DNA of 64,000 nucleotides, taken from NCBI RefSeq assembly GCF_036248275.1, contig NZ_CP109181.1, forward strand, positions 5,890,001 through 5,954,000. The letters run 5' to 3'. Under the pieces are notes generated by a model, which worked only from the letters and a program-made list of their open reading frames with translations, ran no database searches and was not told the origin of the DNA. The position numbers and the translations under genes were made by a program. This DNA is from Streptomyces sp. NBC_01716. Its GTDB lineage: Bacteria; Actinomycetota; Actinomycetes; Streptomycetales; Streptomycetaceae. The stretch's first letter is position 1. Each line of letters begins with the position of its first letter. Positions 26,658 to 34,782 of the stretch are shown in pieces.

Positions 26658-27821
26658 CTACTTGTCCCGCCGGAACGCCCAGGTCATCTCGGGCTCCGTC
26701 GTGAACCGGAAGAGCCGGCGCACCGGCGGCGTACAGAGCAGCGTCATCGCGACGCCCGCGAGCAGGGTCAGGAAGACCTTGCCGGCCGGCTCGTTCAGCC
26801 AGGCGTTCGTGTCGAAGATCCCGCTGTACACGGCGCCCTTGACCAGGAAACCGTGCAGCAGGTAGCCGCAGATGGTGCCGGCGCCGAGTGCCGTGAACCA
26901 CATCTTGCGGCGCGGTACCCACGACAGGAACGCGGCCGTCAGCACGACCGAGCAGCCGAACAGCGCGAAGGTCATGACGACGCCCAGCCACCACGGCGCC
27001 CCTTGGTCCTGCGCCGCGCTGTTGTGGTAGAACCACGCGTTCTGCATCCGGACCGCCGCCCAGTACGCGAAGACGAGCGCGCCGACGAAGACGGGCACGG
27101 CCAGCATCCTGACCTCACGCCGCCGCACCAGCTGGAAGTGCTCGGGCTTGAGGATGAGCCCCAGGACGAAGAGGGGCAGGAACTGAAGCACGCGCTGGAG
27201 GTTGAGGTCCTCGCCGATGTTCGGCGTGAAGGACGCGAGCGCGGCGATGCCGAGGGCGACCGGCAGGGGATGGCGCAGCGACAGCCAGATCGGGGTGGTC
27301 AGCCGCCAGATGAACAACGCGGCCAGGAACCAGGTGAGATACCAGGGGTCGAGCAGACTGATGGGGTGGCCCGGGTCGTTGGCGGCCCGCTTGAACAGCG
27401 AGTACGCGACCTCGAAGACGATGTACGGGACGGCGATCCCGGTCAGCAGACGTCTGATCTGGTGGGGGCGGCCGGTGTAACTCCGGGAGAAGTAGCCGGA
27501 GATGATGATGAAGGCCGGCATGTGGAACGAGTAGACGACCATGTAGAGCGCCTTCGTCGCCCGGCTGCCCTCCATCACCGGCTCCCAGGCGTGGCCCATG
27601 GCCACCAGCACGATGGCCAGGTACTTCGCGTTGTCGAAGAACGCGTCTCGCTTCGTGGACGTCTTGGCGGTGGGGGGTGTCGACTTCGCGGAATCCTGAG
27701 GGGTCCGTACAGGGGTTTCGGCCACCGCGGCCGATGCGGTCTGTGCCGTTGGGGGGACGGGATCCAACTCCCGCGAGCGGGGGAGCGGAGCCCTCTCATA
27801 TCCGTGCGGAGCTTGGGACAT
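26658..27821 (-). CDS. Membrane acyltransferase (acyltransferase 3 family)
   Basis: A 387-residue integral membrane protein. The first 60 or so residues are Pro/Ser/Thr rich. Then comes the acyltransferase-3 signature, FFDNAKYLAIVLVAMGHAWEP with the catalytic-type His, YSFHMPAFIIISGYF and about ten helices. Such proteins O-acetylate cell-wall sugars, polysaccharides or small molecules. The ATG follows a weak AGGG. No partner gene is adjacent, so the acceptor is unknown. It resembles the fucose-4-O-acetyltransferase type in its NAKY-L-I-L-V-GH opening. Confidence 0.88.
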   Translation of the reverse strand: MSQAPHGYERAPLPRSRELDPVPPTAQTASAAVAETPVRTPQDSAKSTPPTAKTSTKRDAFFDNAKYLAIVLVAMGHAWEPVMEGSRATKALYMVVYSFHMPAFIIISGYFSRSYTGRPHQIRRLLTGIAVPYIVFEVAYSLFKRAANDPGHPISLLDPWYLTWFLAALFIWRLTTPIWLSLRHPLPVALGIAALASFTPNIGEDLNLQRVLQFLPLFVLGLILKPEHFQLVRRREVRMLAVPVFVGALVFAYWAAVRMQNAWFYHNSAAQDQGAPWWLGVVMTFALFGCSVVLTAAFLSWVPRRKMWFTALGAGTICGYLLHGFLVKGAVYSGIFDTNAWLNEPAGKVFLTLLAGVAMTLLCTPPVRRLFRFTTEPEMTWAFRRDK

Positions 27822-27908
27822 CTGATTAACCCTAGCCCCGCACAATGCGATGAGTAAAACCTCCTGGGCACGTGGGGTGTTCGACACCGAAACAGCCTCC
27901 CACCGGTA

Positions 27909-27946
27909 GATATGCCCCTGTTAATCCCTCTTAAATAGGGCATATC
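27909..27946. repeat. Inverted repeat with 9-base arms upstream of the acyltransferase
   Basis: GATATGCCC and GGGCATATC flank a 20-base AT-rich centre about 90 bases before the acyltransferase start. It could be an operator or a transcript hairpin. No regulator is identified. Confidence 0.6.
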
Positions 27947-28092
27947 ATCAGGGTGTGGCCCTCGATATGACTCCGCGTGAATTCATCCGCCGAACTGCCC
28001 GGGGCTCGCTTTGAATTGATTGTGAGTTCCCTGTGAACGCGGGGAGAATGATCGCATCGAATTGACGTCCCCATTCATTCCCCCGCCCCGCG

Positions 28093-28155
28093 CGCGCCCG
28101 GCGCCCCACCCGGCGCGCCCGGCGCCCCACCCGGCGCACCCGGCGTGCCCGCCGG
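28093..28155. repeat. 21-base tandem repeat, about three copies
   Basis: Two identical 21-base units begin CGCGCCCGGCGCCCC and are followed by one diverged copy. The array is in non-coding sequence and varies only in the last unit, typical of a minisatellite. Confidence 0.7.
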
Positions 28156-28300
28156 GGCGATTGGCGTGATCCTTTCCTCGATGATTCGTCACGGGAGGCC
28201 AACTGGGCGGAGGTTGGTGGCACGATGGTGGGAGCGGGTGTGTGCGAGGCCGTGAGCTCCCGCGGCCGGCAAGGCGGACCGACCGAGGGTGTGATCAGTT

Positions 28301-28495
28301 GTGGCTATTTCACTGTCTGTGGTGCTGCTGTTGGCGATCGTCCTCGTGGTGCTGATCCGCGGTGGCTCCCTGAAGGGCGGCCCAGCCACGGTCGCGATCC
28401 TGTTCGGCTTCTTCCTGGCGTCCACGGACATGGCCCCGTCGGTGAACAGGTTCCTCAACTCCCTGGCGGAGACGATCAACCAGATAAATTTCTAG
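28301..28495 (+). CDS. Small membrane protein of 64 residues, conserved in Streptomyces
   Basis: One strong N-terminal helix (AISLSVVLLLAIVLVVLIRGG) and a second hydrophobic stretch (ATVAILFGFFLAS) precede a short amphipathic end (VNRFLNSLAETINQI). Closely similar small proteins of unknown function occur in many Streptomyces near tig. The GTG start gives MAISLS; the upstream GAGGG is a modest ribosome-binding site. It lies between the repeat-rich spacer and the tRNA-Gly terminator. It might be a phage-holin-like or stress membrane peptide, but nothing proves that. Confidence 0.75.
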   Translation: MAISLSVVLLLAIVLVVLIRGGSLKGGPATVAILFGFFLASTDMAPSVNRFLNSLAETINQINF

Positions 28496-28537
28496 GGCGG
28501 ATCGGCGTCCGGGGCCGGCGCCCCGGCCGGCGCGTCA

Positions 28538-28567
28538 GGGCGCCAACGCATTGGGGCGCCAACGCAT
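28538..28567. repeat. Direct repeat of 14 bases
   Basis: GGGCGCCAACGCAT occurs twice with a 16-base period, immediately before the terminator hairpin between the small membrane protein gene and tRNA-Gly. Confidence 0.6.
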
Positions 28568-28606
28568 CAGGGCCAGTCCGGAGGATCACCCTCCGACCTG
28601 GCCCTG
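28568..28606. terminator. Hairpin terminator, tRNA-Gly and small protein gene
   Basis: Arms of 17 bases pair except for two central mismatches, with a 5-base loop. It lies just after the 3' end of tRNA-Gly (minus strand) and after the small membrane protein gene (plus strand), so it may serve both. Confidence 0.75.
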
Positions 28607-28613
28607 TGTCATA

Positions 28614-28687
28614 TGGAGCGGGCGACGGGAATCGAACCCGCGTAGCTAGTTTGGAAGACTAGGGCTCTACCATTGAGCTACGCCCGC
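28614..28687 (-). tRNA. tRNA-Gly (anticodon TCC)
   Basis: Read on the minus strand it starts GCGGGCGTAGCTCAATGGTA and has an anticodon loop CTTCCAA with TCC between CTAGT and ACTAG stems. The T-loop is GGTTCGATTCC, the acceptor pairing GCGGGCG/CGCCCGC, and the CCA end is encoded. All arms fold correctly. Confidence 0.97.
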
Positions 28688-28845
28688 ACGCGCTGCGGAT
28701 CATGAGGACCGCGGCACGGGAAACATCGTAGCGGGTCCGCGGCCCTCGACGCACACCGCTTCCCTGTCGCTCGCGTGCCGGTGAACGTCCCGGTAAATAC
28801 GTCCGGCGGACTGTCCGCGGGCATGTACCCTACGTGTCGCACCGA

Positions 28846-28922
28846 CGGGGTGTGGCGCAGCTTGGTAGCGCGTCCGCTTTGGGAGCGGAAGGTCGTCGGT
28901 TCGAATCCGGCCACCCCGACCA
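28846..28922 (+). tRNA. tRNA-Pro (anticodon TGG)
   Basis: Acceptor CGGGGTG/CACCCCG, D-arm GCGCAGCTTGGTAGCGC, and anticodon stem TCCGC/GCGGA enclosing TTTGGGA with TGG. T-loop GGTTCGAATCC and an encoded CCA. It is transcribed towards tig. Confidence 0.97.
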
Positions 28923-29100
28923 TCAGTACCCGTGTCTGTTCAAGATCGCGTTGTGGGCGTCATCCTGCTTGCCGCTACTATGCAAGCTGCGTGCCCGTGT
29001 GTCTGAAGAGACTGTGAAGGACCGGGCCGAATCCGCTGGTCCGCCGGAGTCACGGCGGGCGTAGCAGAACCCCAGAATCAGCCACCAAGGAGACCGAACC

Positions 29101-30537
29101 GTGAAGAGCGCCGTGGAGACCCTGAACCCGACCCGGGTTCGGCTCACTGTCGAGGTGCCCTTCGAGGAGCTCAAGGACAGCCTCGACGCGGCGTACAAGA
29201 AGATCAACGACCAGGTCACGGTGAAGGGCTTCCGTAAGGGCAAGATCCCCGCCCGCGTCATCGACCAGCGGTTCGGCCGTGGAGCTGTGCTGGAGGAGGC
29301 CGTCAACGACGCCCTTCCGAAGTTCTACACGGAGGCCGTCAACGAGGGTGAGCTCAATGTCCTCGGGCAGCCCGAGGTCGACATCAAGGAGCTGAAGGAC
29401 GGCGAGCTGCTCTCCTTCACCGCCGAGGTCGACATCCGCCCGGTCATCGAGATCCCGGACTACACCGGCATCGAGGTCACCGTCGACGCGGTCGGCGTCT
29501 CCGACGAGGACATCGACAAGTCCGTCGACGAGCTCCGTGAGCGCTTCGCCTCCACCAGCGCCGTCGAGCGCGCCGCCGCCGAGGGCGACGTCGTGACGAT
29601 CGACCTTGAGGCCAAGGTCGACGGCGAGGTCCTGGAGGACGGCGTCGCCAGTGACGTGCAGTACACCATCGGCTCCGGCGAGCTGCTCGAAGGCATCGAC
29701 GAGGCCGTGACCGGCCTGGAGGCCGGCGGCGAGGCCACCTTCACCTCCCAGCTCAAGGGCGGCACCGCCGAGGGCAAGGACGCCGAGGTCTCCGTCAAGG
29801 TCACCCAGGTCGCCTCCCGCGAGCTGCCCGACCTGGACGACGAGTTCGCGCAGATGGCGAGCGAGTTCGACACCCTTGAGGAGCTGAAGGCGGACAGCCG
29901 CAAGCGCCTCGGCAGCATGAAGCAGTACGACCAGGCCACCCAGGCCCAGGAGCGCGTGCTGGACGAGCTGCTGAAGCTGGCCGAGGTCCCGATCCCCGAG
30001 AAGCTCCTCGAGGACGAGATCAAGACCCGCAAGCACAACCTGGAGCACCACCAGCTCGGTCAGATGGGCCTCGACCTTCCGAAGTACCTGGAGATCCAGG
30101 GCAAGACGGAGGAGGAGTTCGACGAGGAGACCAAGGAGCAGGCGGTCAAGGGCATCAAGACCCAGTTCATCCTCGACGAGCTGGTCAACAAGGAGAAGCT
30201 GAACGTGAACCAGGAGGAGCTCACCGAGCACCTCATGCGTCGCGCGCAGTCCTCCGGCATGTCGCCCGACCAGTTCGCCCAGGCCGTCGTCGAAGGCGGC
30301 CAGGTGCCGATGCTCGTCGGCGAGGTCGCCCGCGGCAAGGCGCTCGCCGTGGTGGTCGAGGCCGCCAAGGTGACGGACACGAACGGTGAGGTCGTCGACC
30401 TCCAGGACGACGACGAGACGGATGAGGCGGACGAGACCGCCGGGACCGCCGAGGCGTCCTCCGACGAGACGGCCACCGAGGCCGCCGCCGACACCGCCGC
30501 GGACGACGACAAGCCCGAGACGAAGAACGAGGGCTGA
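29101..30537 (+). CDS. tig: Trigger factor, ribosome-bound chaperone and prolyl isomerase
   Basis: Folds nascent chains at the ribosome exit. The 478-residue protein begins MKSAVETLNPTRVRLTVEVP. It has the ribosome-docking signature VKGFRKGKIPARVID at about 41-56. A PPIase domain starts around 160 (EGDVVTIDLEAKVDGEVLEDG), followed by the long helical C-terminal arms. The last 45 or so residues are acidic and Ala-rich (DETDEADETAGTAEASSDE). GTG start after AAGGAGAC. It begins the tig-clpP1-clpP2-clpX block and is followed by its own hairpin. Confidence 0.97.
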   Translation: MKSAVETLNPTRVRLTVEVPFEELKDSLDAAYKKINDQVTVKGFRKGKIPARVIDQRFGRGAVLEEAVNDALPKFYTEAVNEGELNVLGQPEVDIKELKDGELLSFTAEVDIRPVIEIPDYTGIEVTVDAVGVSDEDIDKSVDELRERFASTSAVERAAAEGDVVTIDLEAKVDGEVLEDGVASDVQYTIGSGELLEGIDEAVTGLEAGGEATFTSQLKGGTAEGKDAEVSVKVTQVASRELPDLDDEFAQMASEFDTLEELKADSRKRLGSMKQYDQATQAQERVLDELLKLAEVPIPEKLLEDEIKTRKHNLEHHQLGQMGLDLPKYLEIQGKTEEEFDEETKEQAVKGIKTQFILDELVNKEKLNVNQEELTEHLMRRAQSSGMSPDQFAQAVVEGGQVPMLVGEVARGKALAVVVEAAKVTDTNGEVVDLQDDDETDEADETAGTAEASSDETATEAAADTAADDDKPETKNEG

Positions 30538-30560
30538 GCGTCCACGCTCGACCGGATCTC

Positions 30561-30594
30561 CGGGCCCCGGGACGCGACTCGCGCCCGGGGCCCG
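30561..30594 (+). terminator. Hairpin terminator after tig
   Basis: Perfect 11-base arms CGGGCCCCGGG / CCCGGGGCCCG with a 12-base spacer lie 23 bases after the tig stop. Confidence 0.75.
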
Positions 30595-30653
30595 CTCCGT
30601 ACCCCCGCCCGGCCCGGTGGGTGTGCCGCGCCCCCTGCCCCGACCCAACTACC

Positions 30654-30670
30654 TTGCGCTGCCAGCGAAC
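30654..30670. promoter_or_regulatory. ClgR-type activator box upstream of clpP1
   Basis: On the minus strand the site reads GTTCGC-TGGCA-GCG, an exact fit to the GTTCGC-N5-GCG motif reported for ClgR at the S. lividans clpP1 promoter. It lies about 134 bases before the clpP1 start. Confidence 0.7.
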
Positions 30671-30803
30671 AGTCCAGGAAGCGGGATGGCGCCCGCCGAC
30701 CAGCGCGTTAGGGTCCATGAATACGAGGGCTGGGGAGCGCCCCGTCCCCCGGAACGAAAGACGCTGAGACGGCCGGAGCCGTCAGAGACGAGCAGGTGGA
30801 CAC

Positions 30804-31421
30804 GTGACGAATCTGATGCCTTACGCCGCCGGTGAGCCGTCCCTCGGTGGTGGCCTCGGCGACCAGGTCTACAGCCGACTGCTCGGTGAGCGGATCATCT
30901 TCCTCGGCCAGCAGGTCGACGACGACATCGCCAACAAGATCACCGCGCAGCTCCTTCTCCTCGCGGCCGAGCCCGAGAAGGACATCTACCTCTACATCAA
31001 CAGCCCCGGTGGTTCCGTCACGGCGGGCATGGCGGTCTACGACACCATGCAGTACATCCCGAACGACGTGGTGACCATCGGCATGGGCATGGCGGCCTCC
31101 ATGGGCCAGTTCCTGCTGACCGGCGGCACCGCCGGCAAGCGCTTCGCGCTGCCCAACACCGACATCCTCATGCACCAGGGCTCCGCGGGCCTCGGCGGCA
31201 CCGCCTCCGACATCAAGATCCAGGCCGAGCAGCTGCTCCGTACGAAGAAGCGCATGGCCGAGATCACCGCCCGTCACACGGGCCAGACCGAAGAGACCAT
31301 CATCCGCGACGGTGACCGCGACCGCTGGTTCACCGCCGAGGAGGCCGTGTCCTACGGCATCATCGACGAGATCATCTCCGCTGCTTCGGGTGTTCCGGGC
31401 GGCGGCGGCACCGGCGCCTGA
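30804..31421 (+). CDS. clpP1: ATP-dependent Clp protease proteolytic subunit 1
   Basis: Serine peptidase subunit of the ClpP1P2 barrel. Of 205 residues, the catalytic Ser99 lies in GMAASMGQFLL and His124 in ILMHQGSAGLGG. The Asp is expected near DGDRDRWFTAEEA. The N-terminal 12 or so residues precede the axial-loop region. A GTG start after GAGCAGG gives MTNLMPYAAGEPSLGG. It is followed by clpP2 at about 70 bases, so both are probably one transcript under the upstream ClgR-type box. Confidence 0.96.
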   Translation: MTNLMPYAAGEPSLGGGLGDQVYSRLLGERIIFLGQQVDDDIANKITAQLLLLAAEPEKDIYLYINSPGGSVTAGMAVYDTMQYIPNDVVTIGMGMAASMGQFLLTGGTAGKRFALPNTDILMHQGSAGLGGTASDIKIQAEQLLRTKKRMAEITARHTGQTEETIIRDGDRDRWFTAEEAVSYGIIDEIISAASGVPGGGGTGA

Positions 31422-31489
31422 GGCTTCGCAGTACGCCCAGGACCGGCCACGTCAGCCCATCGAACGCCACCAGGATGGTGAACACCCAC

Positions 31490-32158
31490 ATGAACAACTT
31501 TCCCGGCGCCTCCGCGAGCGGCCTCTACACCGGCCCCCAGGTGGACAACCGCTATGTCATCCCGCGCTTCGTGGAGCGCACCTCGCAGGGCGTACGCGAG
31601 TACGACCCGTACGCGAAGCTCTTCGAGGAGCGCGTGATCTTCCTCGGTGTCCAGATCGACGACGCGTCGGCCAACGACGTCATGGCGCAGCTGCTGTGCC
31701 TGGAGTCCATGGACCCCGACCGTGACATCTCGATCTACATCAACAGCCCCGGCGGCTCCATGACGGCCCTCACGGCCATCTACGACACGATGCAGTTCGT
31801 GAAGCCGGACATCCAGACGGTCTGCATGGGCCAGGCCGCCTCCGCGGCGGCGGTTTTGCTCGCGGCCGGCACGGCGGGCAAGCGCCTCGCCCTGCCGAAC
31901 GCGCGCGTCCTGATCCACCAGCCGTCCAGCCAGACCGGCCGCGAGCAGCTCTCCGACCTGGAGATCGCGGCCAACGAGATCCTGCGCATGCGCGCGCAGC
32001 TCGAGGACATGCTCGCCAAGCACTCCACGACGCCGATCGAGAAGGTCCGCGACGACATCGAGCGGGACAAGATCCTGACCGCCGAGGACGCTCTGGCGTA
32101 CGGTCTGGTCGACCAGATCGTCTCGACCCGTAAGACCACGGCGGCGGCAGCGGCCTGA
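31490..32158 (+). CDS. clpP2: ATP-dependent Clp protease proteolytic subunit 2
   Basis: Second peptidase subunit, 222 residues from MNNFPGASASGLYTGP. Nucleophile Ser118 in GQAASAAAVLL, His143 in LIHQPSSQTGREQ, Asp in RDDIERDKILTAEDAL. The first 20 or so residues are a propeptide-like tail conserved in Streptomyces ClpP2. An in-frame ATG five codons upstream is an alternative start. In actinobacteria both subunits are needed for an active mixed barrel that ClpX or ClpC feeds. Confidence 0.95.
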   Translation: MNNFPGASASGLYTGPQVDNRYVIPRFVERTSQGVREYDPYAKLFEERVIFLGVQIDDASANDVMAQLLCLESMDPDRDISIYINSPGGSMTALTAIYDTMQFVKPDIQTVCMGQAASAAAVLLAAGTAGKRLALPNARVLIHQPSSQTGREQLSDLEIAANEILRMRAQLEDMLAKHSTTPIEKVRDDIERDKILTAEDALAYGLVDQIVSTRKTTAAAAA

Positions 32159-32169
32159 CCCGTCCGGTG

Positions 32170-32220
32170 CCCTTGGCACGGTTCACGCGGGTCTCACGAC
32201 CTCGTGAACCGTGCCAAGGG
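32170..32220 (+). terminator. Strong terminator between clpP2 and clpX
   Basis: Perfect 18-base arms (CCCTTGGCACGGTTCACG and complement) with a 15-base loop follow the clpP2 stop. clpX therefore probably has its own promoter in the next 90 bases. Confidence 0.9.
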
Positions 32221-32312
32221 GGGCCCGTACGGGGGGCCAGGCAAGGTACCGTCGGGTATGAGGCACAGGAGCCGCTGAACCAGGCTGCTCCCAGGCGAAG
32301 GGGAAGCACCTC

Positions 32313-33605
<1,293 letters not shown>

Positions 33606-33625
33606 CGGCGGCACCTGTAGACACG

Positions 33626-33669
33626 AAGAGGGGCGCCCGACCGGCTCGAACCGGTCGGGCGCCCCTCTT
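33626..33669. terminator. Bidirectional terminator after clpX
   Basis: Perfect 19-base arms (AAGAGGGGCGCCCGACCGG and complement) with a 6-base loop and a short T-run lie between convergent clpX and the proline-rich membrane protein gene. Confidence 0.9.
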
Positions 33670-33695
33670 TCGTCTCGCGGGGGTGGTGCGTGCCG

Positions 33696-34646
33696 TCAGA
33701 GCTTCACGCGAACGTCGTTGCGCAGCTTGGCGGTTGTCGCGGCGGCGTCCTCAAGGGAGCCGGCCTTGCCCGTCAGAGCGCTCGCCATGTCGACCGGCAT
33801 GGTGAAGCCCAGGGTGGAGTAGTCGCCCCAGATGCAGATCGAGAAGGTCACCTCGGAGGGCCCTCCGGACTCGTCTATCTTCATCTTGGCCGCCTGGCAC
33901 TTCAGGACGGCGCCGTCCAGACCCTCGGGCTCGAAGGACTTGGCCTCCCCCTCGAACGTCGGAACGTCCTCGCCGCCTGCTTCCTTCTCGGACTCCGACT
34001 TGAGGTAGCCGAACATGGCGTCGACGGCCTTCTCCGGGTCGTCCACCTCGCCGTACACGCCACCGAACGAGATCAGCTTCCCGGCCAGCGGGTTGTCCTC
34101 CGACCCCGACTGGTAATTGGCGCTGACGTCCTTGGGGTTGGTCACCCCCCACTTCTCGGCGTCCTTGAGGTCGTCCTTCGTCATGCCGCCGGTGTCGCCG
34201 CTGCCCTCACCCTTCTTGTACTCGCCGTCGATCACCGTCGCCGGCGTGATCAGCTTGTGCGGGCCGTCGTCGGCGACATCACTGCTGCCTCCGCCCACCA
34301 GGAAGTACGCCCCACCGCCGATCACCGCGAGTGCCACGATGACCGAGCCGATGATCAGGCCCGTCTTCTTCTTCGGTGCGCCCTGCGGCGGCGGGAAGCC
34401 CGGGGCTCCGCCGTACGGGGGCTGCTGCGGCGGCTGGCCGTACGGGCCCGGCTGCTGCGGCTGGCCGTAGCCCTGCTGGGGGACTCCCTGGGGCGCTTGC
34501 TGCGGGTACCCGTAACCGGGCTCCGCCTGCGGCGGCTGCTGCGGGTACCCGTAGCCGGGCTGGCCCTGCGGCGGCTGCTGTCCGTACGGTCCGGGCTGGC
34601 CCTGGGGCTGCTGCCCACCGTACGGGCCCGGCTGGTTGTAACTCAT
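33696..34646 (-). CDS. Membrane-anchored protein with Pro/Gln/Gly-rich cytoplasmic tail
   Basis: A 316-residue protein of three parts. Residues 1-93 are a low-complexity Gln-Pro-Gly-Tyr tail (repeats of GYGYPQQPPQ and GPYGQQPPQG). One membrane helix follows (TGLIIGSVIVALAVIGGGAYFLV). The exterior domain of about 200 residues has two Cys (LKCQAAK, SICIWGD). This 'PQG tail, helix, DUF' design is common in actinobacteria, but no named family is recognised for the domain. GGAGGGG precedes the ATG. It stands alone, convergent to clpX and divergent from valS. Confidence 0.85.
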   Translation of the reverse strand: MSYNQPGPYGGQQPQGQPGPYGQQPPQGQPGYGYPQQPPQAEPGYGYPQQAPQGVPQQGYGQPQQPGPYGQPPQQPPYGGAPGFPPPQGAPKKKTGLIIGSVIVALAVIGGGAYFLVGGGSSDVADDGPHKLITPATVIDGEYKKGEGSGDTGGMTKDDLKDAEKWGVTNPKDVSANYQSGSEDNPLAGKLISFGGVYGEVDDPEKAVDAMFGYLKSESEKEAGGEDVPTFEGEAKSFEPEGLDGAVLKCQAAKMKIDESGGPSEVTFSICIWGDYSTLGFTMPVDMASALTGKAGSLEDAAATTAKLRNDVRVKL

Positions 34647-34770
34647 GTGCTCTGTCCCCTCCAGATGCTTATGCGTATCCGACATCCTGACTGAAGGAGC
34701 GGCGTCATGGACCATCGGGGGGCGCACCGTTACCGAACTATCCCGTTTCAGTGCGGAGCTGTGACGGCTC

Positions 34771-34776
34771 TAAACT
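34771..34776 (+). promoter_or_regulatory. -10 element giving leaderless valS mRNA
   Basis: TAAACT lies exactly six bases before the GTG start of valS, and no Shine-Dalgarno sequence intervenes. Transcription would start at or next to the start codon. The -35 element is poor. Confidence 0.55.
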
Positions 34777-34782
34777 GTGCGG

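Larger units (their letters stand above)
27822..28300. other. Intergenic region, locally AT-rich, with repeats
   Basis: No gene is seen in these roughly 480 bases. The stretch 27900-28080 is clearly richer in A+T than its surroundings, consistent with promoters for the acyltransferase (minus strand). It contains a long inverted repeat (27909-27946) and, further on, a GC-rich 21-base tandem repeat. Confidence 0.6.

Noticed and set aside
28225..28662. Open frame over the small membrane protein and tRNA-Gly
   Set aside because: It runs through a tRNA gene and a terminator and has no recognisable protein features.
28614..28922. tRNA-Gly and tRNA-Pro as attachment sites of an integrated element
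   Set aside because: No integrase, no tRNA 3'-end duplication and no element genes were found nearby.
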